A stretch of DNA of 64,000 nucleotides, taken from the NCBI RefSeq assembly GCF_000282355.1, contig NZ_AKJL01000156.1, positions 17,187-81,186 on the forward strand, written 5' to 3'. The translations under genes and the position numbers were made by a program. The number at the start of each line of letters is the position of its first letter. Within the stretch, counting starts at the first letter, position 1. The stretch is from Pseudomonas sp. GM49 (GTDB lineage Bacteria; Pseudomonadota; Gammaproteobacteria; Pseudomonadales; Pseudomonadaceae). Shown one piece after another: positions 17,833 to 32,396 of the stretch. The notes beneath the pieces are model-generated. The model saw nothing but the letters and a program-made list of their open reading frames with translations, was not told the DNA's origin and did no database searches.

Positions 17833-18246
17833 ATGAACTCCAGTCGACCTTATCTGGTCCGCGCGCTCTATGAGTGGATTGTGGACAACGATTGCACCCC
17901 GCACATGCTGGTCAATTCCGAGTATCCGTCGGTGCAGGTGCCTCAGGGTTTTGCCAGTGACGGACAGATCGTCCTGAACGTATCGCCACAGGCCGTGCGC
18001 CACTTGCACATGGACAACGAGGCGGTCAGTTTCGAGGGGCGCTTTGGTGGCGTGCCGCACACCTTGTACGTGCCTATTGCATCGATCCTGGGCATCTACG
18101 CCCGGGAGAATGGCCAGGGCATGGTGTTTGATCTGGAATCGCCGATGGGCGAGGACGACGAGATCGAACCGGATGACGATCTTCCACCACCCGACAGTGA
18201 GCCACCGCGTCCGAGCGGTCGACCCAGTCTGAAAGTGGTCAAGTAA
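17833..18246 (+). CDS. sspB: ClpXP adaptor SspB
   Basis: A 137-residue adaptor that delivers ssrA-tagged proteins to ClpXP. The N-terminal substrate-binding domain (about 1-110, with RPYLVRALYEWIVDNDCTPH and GRFGGVPHTLYVPIASILGIYA) is followed by an acidic, Pro-rich linker. The C-terminal tail GRPSLKVVK matches the ClpX-binding motif. Ribosome site AAGGAG. Confidence 0.97.
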   Translation: MNSSRPYLVRALYEWIVDNDCTPHMLVNSEYPSVQVPQGFASDGQIVLNVSPQAVRHLHMDNEAVSFEGRFGGVPHTLYVPIASILGIYARENGQGMVFDLESPMGEDDEIEPDDDLPPPDSEPPRPSGRPSLKVVK

Positions 18247-18282
18247 TAAAAAAGGCGATCCGCAAGGATCGCCTTTTTTATT
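18247..18282 (+). terminator. Terminator of sspAB
   Basis: Perfect stem AAAAAAGGCGATCC / GGATCGCCTTTTTT with loop GCAA. Confidence 0.93.
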
Positions 18283-18285
18283 ACT

Positions 18286-18388
18286 GTGTAGGAGCGAGCC
18301 TGCTCGCGAAAAACCTGAAAGCCCTGCGGGTTGTCAGGATTGCCGCGTCATCGTTCACGTCCATCGCGAGCAAGCTCACTCCTACAAG
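18286..18388. repeat. REP pair (REPIN)
   Basis: TGTAGGAGCGAGCCTGCTCG (from 18286) and the inverted copy CATCGCGAGCAAGCTCACTC (from 18362), between the convergent sspB and dolP genes. Confidence 0.85.
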
Positions 18389-18395
18389 ATGTGGA

Positions 18396-20030
<1,635 letters not shown>

Positions 20031-20031
<1 letters not shown>

Positions 20032-21842
20032 CAGCGAGCGGTGTCTGGCAGGCGCTGAACCTGGCCATTGGCGAACTCGGCCCATGGCAACTGGCGCACG
20101 ACCCGCTGGCTCTGAGACATGCCAAGGCTGCCCGATTCACCGTCGATGCGGCTGTCTGGCAGAGACTTGAGCTGGCCCAGGCGCGGCGCCAGTCGATAGG
20201 CGTCCACGCCCATGGCATACAGGCGCCCCAGGCTGCCGGCGGCTTGAGGCCATTGGGCGGTGACCTGGCGGCGCAGTGGATCATTGGCGTCCAGCAACCA
20301 TGGCGTCTCGCAGAAGCGAATGCCATTCATGTCGTTGTACTGGTTGACGTCACCGCTGGCGCTGAACACGTGAGAGGTGGCGTAGACCGGTACATCGCCT
20401 GCGTACTGGAAGTTCAGGGTCGGTTTGATCTGCTGGGCCTGTTGCGGCGTTGCAGCGAGGAAAATGAACTCGATGTCCTGGCGGCGCGATGGCTGGGCGG
20501 CTACTTGAGAACCAACCGTGCTTTGCAGGCTCTTGGCGCGACCTTCGCTCTGACGCAGCTGGAACATGTCGGCAATCTGCTGGGCCAACTGGACCGGTTG
20601 ATCGACGCGTTCGGTGGCGACGATGGTGCCGCCATTGGCTTGCCAATCCTGGCTGAACGCCTTGAGCACGCGGTCGCCCCATTCACCTTTCGGCACCATG
20701 ATGGCTGCGCGATGCAGGCCGTCGGCGCGAGCGCGGCGCGAGACTTCGCGGGCTTCGTCTTCAGCGGCAAGACCGAACTGGAACAGCTGCGCCGGGCCTT
20801 GATCGCCCTCGCTGTAGTTCAGCGCCAGGGTGGTGATCGGCAATTGCGGGCGAGAGCTCAGCTGTTTCACCAGTGGCTTCTCCAGCGGGCCGACGACCAG
20901 TTGCACACCATCGGCCTGGGCCTTGCGGTAGAACTCGTCCATGGAGGTCAGGCGCGAGCTGTCATAAAACTCGATGGCAGGTGGTTTCTGCCCGGCCTGC
21001 TGTGCCTGATAGTGAGCGGCCATGAAGCCGTCGCGCAGCGCTTTGCCGACCGAGGCCAACTGGCCGTCCTGAGGCAGCAGCAGGGCGATCTTGTTCAGGG
21101 GCTGGCTGGCCAGTTCCTTGAGCTGGGTCAGTGGCTGCGGCAATTGAATGGCTGCCGGGTGTTTCGGATTCTTCGCGCGCCAGTTGTCGATGGCGGCTTG
21201 TTGCTGCTCCAGGGTGCCGGCGGATTTCACTGCCAGCGCCAAGGCCATCCAGCCGCCGAGATCGTCGGTGGTGTTTGGCTGCAACTGCTCGGTCGGCAGC
21301 GAAGCGATCAGGGTCCAGATGGCTTCGTGGTTTTTGCTCGCAGCTTCACCTTTCAGCATCGGGGCGATGAAAATGCGCTCCCGAGCAGCGGCAAGGGTCT
21401 GGCCATCGGCCTCGAGAGCCCGGGCGTGAACGGTGCCGGTGCGGACCTGTTGTTCGGCGGGCAGTTCGCTCAAGCGTTGCATGCTCGGATGGCTCAAGGC
21501 GGTCAGCGCGGCCTTGGGCTGGTTGCGGGTCATGGCCAATTCAGCCGCCAGGGTGCTGGCGAAAATCTGTTGGCCCGGCTTGAGTTGCTCGATGGGGACC
21601 TGTTGCAGGATTTGCGCGGACTGGCCGGCATTGCCCTGGTGATAGGCCAGGTCGGCGGCGCTCAAGCGCAGCAGGGCCGCATCTTCCGGTGACTTGCTTT
21701 GGGCAGCCTTCTCAAGCAACTGCTCGATACTGGCGTCCGGTGTCCGTGGAAGTTCGCCAAGGCTGGAGGAGGGCGAGCTGGCGCAAGCCGCCAGCAAGGC
21801 AGCGAGGCAGAGGGCAGATAACAGCCGCAGGCAAGCGATCAT
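20031..21842 (-). CDS. lpoA: Penicillin-binding protein activator LpoA
   Basis: A 603-residue outer-membrane lipoprotein that activates the peptidoglycan synthase PBP1a from outside. It has a signal peptide with lipobox LLAAC (Cys20), a helical TPR-like N-terminal half and a C-terminal periplasmic-binding-like domain (NKIALLLPQDGQLASVGKAL). The order lpoA-yraN matches E. coli. It is divergent from rsmI. Confidence 0.93.
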
Positions 21843-22052
21843 GTAAGCGTTCCTGATACTCGATCAAATTAGCGTGGAATTGTACCCAAGCACTGGCCGG
21901 GGCGCGATGTTACTGGCGTGAATCGGTCAATTTAGCTGGTGTAAATGTTGCGCCAGCGCACAATCGGTCGCCGATGCCGCGTTTGCTTGCGCGTATCGCG
22001 AGCCTCGCTACGCGCTACAATGGCGACTTTTACCGATCATGAGGTGTGCGCT

Positions 22053-22925
22053 TTGACTGCTCCAGGTGCTTTGAATTCCGCTGCTGGCTCGCTTTATGTG
22101 GTGGCGACGCCCATCGGCAACCTGGATGACATCAGTGCGCGGGCGCTGAAGATTCTGCGGGAAGTGGCCTTGATCGCCGCGGAAGACACCCGCCATTCCC
22201 AGCGCTTGATGCAACACTTCGGCATTGCGACGCCATTGGCGGCCTGCCATGAACACAACGAGCGGGATGAAGGCAGTCGCTTTATCACTCGTCTGCTTGC
22301 CGGTGACAGCGTGGCGTTGATCTCCGATGCCGGGACGCCGCTGATTTCCGATCCGGGGTATCACCTGGTGCGGCAGGCCCGGGCTGCGGGGATCAATGTG
22401 GTGCCGGTTCCGGGTGCCTGCGCGTTGATTGCGGCGTTATCGGCGGCGGGGCTGCCTTCCGACCGTTTCATTTTCGAAGGTTTTCTGCCGGCCAAGGCTG
22501 TGGGCCGGCGAGCGCGTCTCGAGCAGGTAAAGGAAGAACCTCGCACATTGATCTTCTATGAGGCTCCGCATCGCATCCTTGAATGCCTGCAAGACATGGA
22601 GCTGGTGTTCGGCCCCGAGCGCCCGGCACTACTTGCCCGTGAGCTGACCAAGACGTTTGAAACCCTCAAGGGGCTGCCGCTGGCGGAGTTGCGCGAGTTT
22701 GTCGAGTCGGACAGCAATCAGCAGCGCGGCGAGTGCGTGGTGTTGGTGGCGGGCTGGTCCGCTCCCGAGGAGGGAGGTGCCGTCAGCAGTGAGGCAATGC
22801 GCATCCTCAACCTGTTGCTCGAAGAAATGCCGCTCAAGCGTGCGGCGGCGTTGGCGGCGCAAATCACCGGCGAGAGAAAGAATGTGCTGTACCAGATCGC
22901 GCTGGATCAGCAGAAGGGCGAGTAA
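22053..22925 (+). CDS. rsmI: 16S rRNA (cytidine(1402)-2'-O)-methyltransferase RsmI
   Basis: A 290-residue SAM-dependent methyltransferase that methylates the ribose of C1402 in 16S rRNA. Family signatures: GSLYVVATPIGNLDDIS, AEDTRHSQRLMQHF, LISDAGTPLISDPGY and VPGACALIAALSAAGLPSDRF. I chose TTG 22053 because GAGG lies 8 bases upstream and the conserved part begins just after it; an ATG at 22020 in the same frame would add 11 residues. The divergent neighbour is lpoA, an arrangement also seen in enterics. Confidence 0.93.
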   Translation: MTAPGALNSAAGSLYVVATPIGNLDDISARALKILREVALIAAEDTRHSQRLMQHFGIATPLAACHEHNERDEGSRFITRLLAGDSVALISDAGTPLISDPGYHLVRQARAAGINVVPVPGACALIAALSAAGLPSDRFIFEGFLPAKAVGRRARLEQVKEEPRTLIFYEAPHRILECLQDMELVFGPERPALLARELTKTFETLKGLPLAELREFVESDSNQQRGECVVLVAGWSAPEEGGAVSSEAMRILNLLLEEMPLKRAAALAAQITGERKNVLYQIALDQQKGE

Positions 22926-22962
22926 AACCCGACGCACAGACGTGCTCAAAGGCGCTTAGCGC

Positions 22963-22991
22963 TTGTTCTTCGGGCGCTCTGCCGGTAACCT
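22963..22991 (+). promoter_or_regulatory. Probable promoter of rnpB
   Basis: TTGTTC (22963-22968), 17-base spacer, TAACCT (22986-22991), about 10 bases before the predicted 5' end of the RNA. Confidence 0.5.
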
Positions 22992-23000
22992 TCGCAGCGG

Positions 23001-23355
23001 AGAGTCGATCGGACAGTCGCTGCCCTCTATGAAAATTAGGGGGGGGAGGAAAGTCCGGGCTCCATAGGGCGAAGTGCCAGGTAATGCCTGGGAGGCGTGA
23101 GCCTACGGAAAGTGCCACAGAAAATAACCGCCTAAGCGCTTCGGCGCCGGTAAGGGTGAAAAGGTGCGGTAAGAGCGCACCGCACGTCTGGCAACAGTTC
23201 GTGGCTAGGTAAACCCCACTTGGAGCAAGACCAAATAGGGTCCCAAGGCGTGGCCCGCGCTGGGACCGGGTAGGTTGCTAAAGATGTCCAGTGATGGCCA
23301 TCGTAGACGAATGACTGTTCAAGACAGAACCCGGCTTACAGATCGACTCTCCACC
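23001..23355 (+). ncRNA. rnpB: RNase P RNA (type A)
   Basis: The catalytic RNA that matures tRNA 5' ends. The ends pair as helix P1: AGAGTCGATC (23001-23010) with GATCGACTCT (23341-23350). The universal core GAGGAAAGTCCGGGCTCC lies near 23047-23064, and ACAGAAAATAACCGCC, GGTAAGGGTGAAAAGGTG and AACCCGGCTTACAGATCG are in the expected order. A T-run just after the 3' end acts as terminator. Confidence 0.97.
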
Positions 23356-23605
23356 TTTTTTCCCTCTGCTTAATTCATTGAGCAAGGGGGGATGGTGATA
23401 GCAATTTCCCTCCTTGCACATTCATCCGCAGAACCTCTTTTGTAATACCAAAAAAATCTTACTCTTAATAAATTACTTTAACTTCCGAACGCAGCCTTCT
23501 GTGCTGATTCAAGTTATCGGACAGTTTCATCTGCCGGATTCTCGTTGCTCCTCCTTCAATGCTCCTAAATCTCAGTTCTGTAAGGGTTTTCCTTTAACCC
23601 GCGCC
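23356..23605. other. Intergenic region between rnpB and the dcw promoter
   Basis: An AT-rich stretch (notably 23430-23480) with no supported gene; a short plus-strand frame at 23414-23662 lacks a ribosome site and family features. The T-run at 23355-23362 probably terminates rnpB. Confidence 0.6.
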
Positions 23606-23635
23606 TTGACGGTGTGGTGGGCGCATTCCTATAGT
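23606..23635 (+). promoter_or_regulatory. Promoter of the dcw cluster (Pmra)
   Basis: TTGACG (23606-23611), 18-base spacer, TATAGT (23630-23635): a good sigma-70 promoter about 75 bases before mraZ. The predicted start of transcription falls on the first MraZ box. Confidence 0.8.
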
Positions 23636-23641
23636 GTGCAC

Positions 23642-23667
23642 AAGTGGCGAAAAGTGGCATGAAGTGG
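23642..23667 (+). promoter_or_regulatory. MraZ operator: three AAGTGG boxes, 10-base period
   Basis: AAGTGG occurs at 23642, 23652 and 23662, once per helical turn. MraZ proteins bind TGG-type repeats in their own promoters, so this is the autoregulatory site of the cluster. Confidence 0.75.
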
Positions 23668-23709
23668 GTTTTTTGAACTCAAAACGCTAGAATTTGGAGA
23701 AACGCTGAC

Positions 23710-24165
23710 GTGTTTCGCGGAGCCAACGCTATCAGTCTCGATGCAAAGGGCCGTCTCGCCATGCCGAGCCGGTACCGTGACGAGCTCGTTTCGCGTAGCT
23801 CCGGTCAGTTGATCGTCACGATTGATGCCGTTGATCCATGTTTGTGTGTTTACCCGCTCGATGAGTGGGAAATTATTGAAACCAAACTGCGCGCACTGCC
23901 TTCGCTTCGTGAAGAGAACCGCCGCCTGCAACGTTTACTGATTGGTAATGCCGTCGACCTCGAGCTCGATGGCAGTGGTCGTTTTCTGGTTCCGCCGCGT
24001 CTTCGTGAATATGCCAAGTTGGATAAGCACGCGATGTTGGTAGGCCAACTGAACAAGTTCCAATTGTGGGACGAGGATGCCTGGAACGCGGTTTCTGCCG
24101 CTGACCTGGCTGCCATTCAACAACCGGGCGCGATGCCTGATGAACTGCGTGATTTAATCCTGTGA
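23710..24165 (+). CDS. mraZ: Transcriptional regulator MraZ
   Basis: A 151-residue AbrB-like DNA-binding protein with two MraZ repeats ([40 protein letters not shown]). It represses the dcw operon by binding the boxes just upstream. Start is GTG 23710. Its stop overlaps the rsmH GTG. Confidence 0.96.
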   Translation: MFRGANAISLDAKGRLAMPSRYRDELVSRSSGQLIVTIDAVDPCLCVYPLDEWEIIETKLRALPSLREENRRLQRLLIGNAVDLELDGSGRFLVPPRLREYAKLDKHAMLVGQLNKFQLWDEDAWNAVSAADLAAIQQPGAMPDELRDLIL

Positions 24166-25105
24166 CTATTGATAGCGGCTTTAACCACATCACCGTACTG
24201 CTTGACGAAGCCGTCGAGGCTCTCGCCGTACGTCCTGATGGCTGCTATCTGGACGGCACGTTCGGGCGCGGCGGGCACAGCCGGTTGATCCTCAGTCAGC
24301 TCGGTCCCGATGGCCGGTTGCTCGGATTCGATAAAGATCCACAAGCGATTGCCACCGGGCAGACGCTAGCGGCCGAAGACGGCCGCTTTGTCGTTGTGCA
24401 GCGCAGCTTTGCCGAACTCGGTGCCGAAGTGGCCGAGCGTGGCATGAACGGCAAGGTCAGCGGTGTGTTGCTCGATCTGGGCGTGTCTTCGCCGCAACTT
24501 GACGATCCTGAGCGCGGCTTCAGTTTCCTCAACGATGGTCCGCTGGACATGCGCATGGATCCGTCCCGCGGAATCAGCGCTGCCGAATTCGTCAACACCG
24601 CTCCCGTGGAAGAAATCGCCCGGGTGTTCAAGGAATACGGCGAAGAGCGTTTTTCCGGTCGCATGGCCCGTGCCGTGGTCGAGCGCCGCGACATCAAGCC
24701 ATTCGAGCGCACCGGTGACCTGGCCGAAGTCCTGAAAGTCGCCAACCCGGCATGGGAAAAGGGCAAGAACCCAGCAACCCGTGCATTCCAGGGATTGCGT
24801 ATTCACGTCAACAACGAACTGGGTGATCTGGAAACCGGCCTCGAAGCCGCGCTGGATTGCCTGGAAGTGGGCGGTCGCCTGGTGGTGATCAGCTTCCACT
24901 CGCTGGAAGACCGTATCGTCAAACTGTTCATGCGCAAGCTGGTGAAAGGCGAAGCCGATAACCTGCCGCGCAACCTGCCGGTTCGGCATGTCGCCTTCGA
25001 ACCGAAAATCAAAGTCCATGGCAAAGCGCAGACGGCCTCTGACGCCGAACTCAAAGCCAACCCACGTTCCCGTAGCGCTGTCATGCGTGTGGCGGAGAAG
25101 TTGCG

Positions 25106-25109
<4 letters not shown>
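24162..25109 (+). CDS. rsmH: 16S rRNA (cytosine(1402)-N4)-methyltransferase RsmH
   Basis: A 315-residue SAM methyltransferase (MraW family) acting on the same nucleotide as RsmI. Motifs: [14 protein letters not shown] (SAM site), [20 protein letters not shown], and [18 protein letters not shown] 24162 overlaps the mraZ stop. Confidence 0.97.
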
Positions 25110-27137
<2,028 letters not shown>

Positions 27138-27138
<1 letters not shown>

Positions 27139-28601
27139 TGTCTCTGAGCCTGAACAAAATATTCCCTCACGCCGGTCACGATCTGCTGATTCGCGAACTC
27201 GCCCTGGACAGCCGCAATGTGCGCGCGGGCGATCTGTTCCTCGCCGTGCCGGGCGGGAAATTCGATGGGCGCGCGCATATTGCCGACGCCTTGCAACGCG
27301 GCGCTGCTGCGGTGGCCTATGAAGTAGAAGGCGCCACGGTCCTGCCGATCACTGAAGTGCCGTTGATTCCGGTCAAAGGTCTGGCCGCGCAGCTGTCGGA
27401 CATCGCCGGGCGTTTTTATGGCGAGCCGAGTCATCACCTGAACCTGGTGGGCGTGACCGGCACCAACGGCAAGACCAGCGTGACGCAATTGGTCGCCCAG
27501 GCACTGGACCTGCTCGGCCAGCACTGCGGCCTGGTCGGCACCCTCGGTTCCGGTTTTTACGGCGCGCTGGAAAGCGGCCTGCACACCACGCCGAACCCGA
27601 TTGCCGTGCAAGCGACCCTGGCGGACCTGAAAAAGGCCGGGGCCAAAGCCGTGGCGATGGAGGTTTCTTCCCATGGCCTGGACCAGGGCCGCGTGACCGC
27701 CTTGGCCTTCGATGTGGCGGTGATGACTAACCTGTCCCGCGATCACCTGGATTACCACGGCACCATGCAGGCTTACGGCGAAGCCAAGGCCCGGCTGTTT
27801 GCCTGGAATGATTTGAAATGCCGCGTGGTCAACCTCGACGACGAGTTCGGTCGGCAACTGGCCGCCGACAAGTGCGAGTCGCGGCTGATCACCTATAGCC
27901 TGGAAGACTCCAGCGCCTACCTGTATTGCCGCCAGGCGCAATTCGACGACGAAGGCGTGCGCGCCACGCTGGTCACGCCACAGGGTGAGCATCACTTGCG
28001 CAGCACCTTGCTCGGTCGCTTCAACCTGAGCAATGTCCTGGCGGCGGTCGGCGCGTTGCTCGGTCTGGATTACGCCTTGGATGAAATCCTCAAGGTGCTG
28101 CCGAAGCTCGAAGGCCCTGCCGGGCGCATGCAGCGTCTGGGCGGTGGCTCGCAACCATTGGTGGTGGTCGATTACGCCCATACCCCGGATGCGCTGGAGA
28201 AAGTACTGCTGGCCCTGCGTCCACACGCCAAGGGCCGGTTGCTGTGCCTGTTTGGCTGTGGCGGTGACCGCGATCGCGGCAAGCGTCCGTTGATGGCCGA
28301 AGTGGTCGAGCGCCTGGCCGATGGCGTGCTGGTGACCGATGACAACCCGCGTACGGAAGATCCGTCAGTGATTTTCGATGACATCCGTGCCGGTTTCGCG
28401 GCTGTGGATAAAGTGGAGTTCGTTGCCGGTCGTGGTCAGGCGATTGCCCGTTTGATCGCCAGCGCTTCGGTGGACGACGTGATTGTCCTGGCCGGCAAAG
28501 GTCACGAGGACTATCAGGAAATCAACGGCGAGCGTCATGCCTTCTCCGATCTGGTCGAGGCAGATCATGCCTTGACCGCGTGGGAGGTGGCCCATGCTTA
28601 A
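27138..28601 (+). CDS. murE: UDP-MurNAc-L-Ala-D-Glu--2,6-diaminopimelate ligase
   Basis: Adds meso-diaminopimelate to the peptidoglycan precursor, in the cytoplasm, using ATP. A 487-residue Mur ligase with GVTGTNGKTSVTQL as the P-loop and the DNPRTEDP motif, which marks meso-DAP specificity rather than lysine. The ATG overlaps the ftsI stop, and the gene overlaps murF by 8 bases. Confidence 0.97.
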
Positions 28602-29961
28602 GGCCTTGAAGCTGAGCGAACTGACCGGCGCGCTGAATGCTCGCCTGGTATCCGTCGATGCCAGTTTCGACGGTGTCAGCATCGACAGTCGTGCGATCAA
28701 GCCGGGTCAGCTGTTTATTGCCCTGACCGGGCCACGTTTCGATGGTCATGATTATCTGAATGACGTGGCGGCCAAAGGCGCCGTCGCAGCGCTGGTCGAA
28801 CGTGAAGTCGCCGACAGTACGCTGCCGCAACTGCTGGTCAAGGACACCCGTCAGGCACTGGGACAACTGGGTGCGTTGAATCGTGCCGCGTTCATCCAAC
28901 CCGTTGCAGCCATCACCGGTTCCAGCGGCAAGACTACGGTCAAGGAAATGCTGGCGAGCATCCTGCGCACGCGCGGCGCAGTGCTGGCGACCCGTGGCAA
29001 CCTGAACAACGACCTCGGCGCACCGCTGACATTGATCGAGCTGGCGCCGGAACACACTGCGGCCGTGATCGAACTGGGCGCCTCGCGCCTGGGCGAAATT
29101 GCCTACACCGTCGGCCTGACCAAGCCGCACGTGGCCATTCTCAATAACGCCGGGACAGCCCACGTCGGCGAGTTCGGCGGCCCGGAAAAGATCGTCGAGG
29201 CCAAGGGCGAGATTATCGAAGGGCTGGATGCCGATGGTGTCGCCGTTCTCAATCTCGACGACAAGGCATTCGGCATCTGGAAGGCTCGTGCCGGTGATCG
29301 CAAAGTGCTGACGTTTGCGTTGAGCAACACCAGCGCCGACTTCTACGCCAGTGACCTGGCCACTGATGCCCGCGGCTGCCCGGCGTTCAACCTGCACAGC
29401 CCTGAAGGTGTGGAGCGCGTTCAACTGAACCTGCTCGGCACCCATAACGTCGCCAATGCCATGGCCGCCGCCGCTGCCGCCCATGCCCTGGGTGTGTCGC
29501 TGTTTGGTATCGCCACCGGCCTTGGCGCGGTGCAACCGGTCAAGGGGCGCACCGTCGCGCAACTGGCCAGCAATGGCATGCGCGTGATCGATGACACTTA
29601 CAACGCGAACCCCACCTCCATGTGCGCCGCCGTTGATATACTGGCCGGCTTTTCCGGCCGCACCGTCCTGGTGCTCGGGGATATCGGCGAGTTGGGCGAG
29701 TGGGCGGAGCAGGGGCACCGCGACGTGGGCGAGTACGCCCGTGGCAAGGTTTCTGCGCTGTACGCCGTCGGGCCAATGATGGCTCATGCCGTGAACGCGT
29801 TCGGTCCACAGGCTTTTCATTTCAGCACGCAGGCTGAGCTGATCAAGGCCCTGGGCGCCGAGCAAGACACAAACACCACCATTTTGATCAAGGGGTCGCG
29901 CAGCGCTGCGATGGAAAACGTCGTCGCCGCTTTGTGCGGGTCCAGTTTGGAGAAACATTAA
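28594..29961 (+). CDS. murF: UDP-MurNAc-tripeptide--D-Ala-D-Ala ligase
   Basis: Adds D-Ala-D-Ala to complete the pentapeptide. 455 residues, with P-loop [14 protein letters not shown], the central [13 protein letters not shown] and the C-terminal [11 protein letters not shown] motif of MurF. The stop overlaps the mraY start. Confidence 0.97.
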   Translation: MLKALKLSELTGALNARLVSVDASFDGVSIDSRAIKPGQLFIALTGPRFDGHDYLNDVAAKGAVAALVEREVADSTLPQLLVKDTRQALGQLGALNRAAFIQPVAAITGSSGKTTVKEMLASILRTRGAVLATRGNLNNDLGAPLTLIELAPEHTAAVIELGASRLGEIAYTVGLTKPHVAILNNAGTAHVGEFGGPEKIVEAKGEIIEGLDADGVAVLNLDDKAFGIWKARAGDRKVLTFALSNTSADFYASDLATDARGCPAFNLHSPEGVERVQLNLLGTHNVANAMAAAAAAHALGVSLFGIATGLGAVQPVKGRTVAQLASNGMRVIDDTYNANPTSMCAAVDILAGFSGRTVLVLGDIGELGEWAEQGHRDVGEYARGKVSALYAVGPMMAHAVNAFGPQAFHFSTQAELIKALGAEQDTNTTILIKGSRSAAMENVVAALCGSSLEKH

Positions 29962-31043
29962 TGCTGCTGCTGCTAGCGGAGTATCTGCAACAGTTCTACA
30001 AAGGCTTCGCGGTCTTCCAGTACCTGACCCTGCGCGGGATTCTCGGTGTACTGACCGCGCTGGTTTTGTCGCTGTGCTATGGCCCATGGATGATCCGCAC
30101 GTTGCAGAACCGTCAGATCGGTCAATCCGTTCGCAATGACGGCCCGCAGTCGCACCTGTCAAAGTCGGGTACGCCCACCATGGGCGGCGCGCTGATTCTG
30201 TCGTCCATCGGTGTCAGCACCCTGCTTTGGGCTGACCTGAGCAACCGTTACGTCTGGGTCGTACTGCTGGTGACCTTGCTGTTCGGCGCCATCGGCTGGG
30301 TCGACGACTACCGCAAGGTGATCGAGAAGAACTCCCGTGGCCTGCCAAGCCGCTGGAAGTATTTCTGGCAGTCGGTATTTGGCCTGGGCGCGGCGATCTT
30401 TCTGTATGTGACAGCCGCCACTCCGGTGGAGACCACGCTGATCCTGCCGATGCTCAAGGACTACAGCATTCCGCTGGGCGCAGGCTTCATTGTCCTGACC
30501 TATTTCGTGATTGTCGGCTCGAGCAACGCGGTCAACCTGACCGACGGCCTCGACGGCCTGGCGATCATGCCGACGGTGATGGTTGGCGGCGGCCTGGGCA
30601 TCTTCTGCTACCTGTCGGGTAACGTGAAGTTCGCCGAATACCTGCTGATTCCTTATGTGCCGGGCGCTGGTGAACTGATCGTGTTCTGTGGCGCACTGAT
30701 CGGAGCCGGACTGGGTTTCCTCTGGTTCAACACCTATCCGGCACAAGTCTTCATGGGTGACGTCGGCGCACTGGCGCTGGGCGCAGCCCTGGGCACCATC
30801 GCGGTGATCGTCCGCCAGGAAATCGTCCTGTTCATCATGGGCGGCGTGTTCGTGATGGAAACCCTGTCAGTCGTCATTCAGGTCGCCTCTTTTAAACTGA
30901 CCGGTCGCCGCGTGTTCCGCATGGCGCCCATTCACCACCACTTTGAACTCAAGGGCTGGCCCGAGCCACGTGTGATCGTCCGTTTCTGGATCATCACCGT
31001 GATTCTCGTGCTGATTGGCCTTGCCACCCTGAAGCTGAGGTAG
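29961..31043 (+). CDS. mraY: Phospho-MurNAc-pentapeptide transferase MraY
   Basis: Makes lipid I on the inner face of the membrane. 360 residues with about ten helices. Motifs include [34 protein letters not shown] and [15 protein letters not shown], the last holding the His cluster of the active site. Start ATG 29961 overlaps the murF stop. Confidence 0.97.
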   Translation: MLLLLAEYLQQFYKGFAVFQYLTLRGILGVLTALVLSLCYGPWMIRTLQNRQIGQSVRNDGPQSHLSKSGTPTMGGALILSSIGVSTLLWADLSNRYVWVVLLVTLLFGAIGWVDDYRKVIEKNSRGLPSRWKYFWQSVFGLGAAIFLYVTAATPVETTLILPMLKDYSIPLGAGFIVLTYFVIVGSSNAVNLTDGLDGLAIMPTVMVGGGLGIFCYLSGNVKFAEYLLIPYVPGAGELIVFCGALIGAGLGFLWFNTYPAQVFMGDVGALALGAALGTIAVIVRQEIVLFIMGGVFVMETLSVVIQVASFKLTGRRVFRMAPIHHHFELKGWPEPRVIVRFWIITVILVLIGLATLKLR

Positions 31044-31049
31044 AAACTC

Positions 31050-32396
31050 GTGTCTCTGATCGCTTCTGACCACTTCCGCATCGTTGTCGGCCTCGGCAAG
31101 AGCGGCATGTCCCTGGTTCGCTTCCTGGCGAACCGGGGCGTGGCGTTTGCCGTGGCCGATACGCGGGAAAATCCACCGGAACTGGCCACGCTCAAGCGTG
31201 ACTATCCGCACGTGGAAGTGCGTTGTGGCGAGCTGGACGTCGAGTTCCTGTGCCGTGCCGACGAACTCTACGTCAGCCCCGGCCTCGCGCTGGCGACCCC
31301 GGCCCTGCAGGCTGCCGCTGCCCGTGGCGTGAAACTGTCCGGCGACATCGAGCTGTTCGCGCGTAACGCGAAGGCGCCGATCGTGGCCATCAGCGGTTCC
31401 AACGCGAAAAGCACCGTGACCACGCTGGTCGGCGAAATGGCGGCGGCGGCTGGCAAGCGTGTTGCCGTCGGCGGCAACCTCGGTACCCCGGCGCTGGATC
31501 TGCTGCGCGACGACGTCGAGTTGTACGTGATGGAGTTGTCGAGTTTCCAGCTGGAAACCACCGATCAACTCAACGCCGAAGTGGCGACCGTGCTCAACGT
31601 CAGCGAAGACCACATGGACCGTTACAGCGGTCTGCCGGCCTATCACCTGGCCAAGCACCGGATTTTCCGTGGTGCCAAACAGTTCGTGGTCAATCGTCAG
31701 GATGCCCTGAGCCGCCCGTTGATGGGCGAGGGCCAGCCGTGCTGGACCTTCGGTCTGAACAAGCCTGATTTCAAGGCATTCGGTCTGCGCGAAGAGAATG
31801 GCGAGAAGTACCTGGCCTTCGAATTCCAGAACCTGATGCCGGTGCGCGAATTGAAGATTCGCGGTGCCCATAACCAGTCCAACGCCCTGGCGGCCCTGGC
31901 CCTGGGCCATGCGGTCGGCCTGCCGTTCGATGCCATGCTGTCGAGCCTGCGCACCTTCGCCGGTCTCGAGCATCGCTGCCAATGGGTCCGTGACCTCGAC
32001 GGCGTGGGCTACTACAACGACTCCAAGGCCACCAACGTCGGTGCTGCACTGGCGGCCATCGAAGGCCTGGGCGCGGACATCGACGGCAAGGTCGTGCTGA
32101 TCGCCGGCGGCGACGGCAAAGGTGCCGAGTTCAAGGACCTGCGTGACCCGGTGGCGGCCAACTGCCGCGCCGTGATCCTGATGGGCCGCGACTCCGACAA
32201 GATCGGCGAGGCCATCGGCGATGCCGTACCGCTGATCCGCGCCGGCTCCCTGGTCGAAGCTGTCGAGCAATGCCGCGCAGCAGCCCAGCCGGGCGACGTG
32301 GTGCTGCTGTCGCCTGCCTGCGCCAGTTTCGACATGTTCAAGAACTACGAAGACCGTGGTCACCAGTTCGTCCAAGCCGTGGAGGATCTGGCATGA
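31050..32396 (+). CDS. murD: UDP-MurNAc-L-alanine--D-glutamate ligase
   Basis: Adds D-glutamate to UDP-MurNAc-L-Ala. 448 residues, P-loop AISGSNAKSTVTTL, followed by NVSEDHMDRY and HRCQWVRDLDGVGYYNDSKATN. The P-loop reads GSNAKST rather than the commoner GTNGK(S/T), and the lysine is kept. GTG start. The stop overlaps the ftsW ATG. Confidence 0.97.
   Translation: MSLIASDHFRIVVGLGKSGMSLVRFLANRGVAFAVADTRENPPELATLKRDYPHVEVRCGELDVEFLCRADELYVSPGLALATPALQAAAARGVKLSGDIELFARNAKAPIVAISGSNAKSTVTTLVGEMAAAAGKRVAVGGNLGTPALDLLRDDVELYVMELSSFQLETTDQLNAEVATVLNVSEDHMDRYSGLPAYHLAKHRIFRGAKQFVVNRQDALSRPLMGEGQPCWTFGLNKPDFKAFGLREENGEKYLAFEFQNLMPVRELKIRGAHNQSNALAALALGHAVGLPFDAMLSSLRTFAGLEHRCQWVRDLDGVGYYNDSKATNVGAALAAIEGLGADIDGKVVLIAGGDGKGAEFKDLRDPVAANCRAVILMGRDSDKIGEAIGDAVPLIRAGSLVEAVEQCRAAAQPGDVVLLSPACASFDMFKNYEDRGHQFVQAVEDLA

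Noticed and set aside
23414..23662. Short open frame between rnpB and mraZ
   Set aside because: It runs into the dcw promoter, has no ribosome site and no recognisable features.
28522..30162. Open frame of 546 codons on the minus strand opposite murF
   Set aside because: Shadow of murF; the murE-murF-mraY overlaps on the plus strand leave no doubt about the real coding strand.
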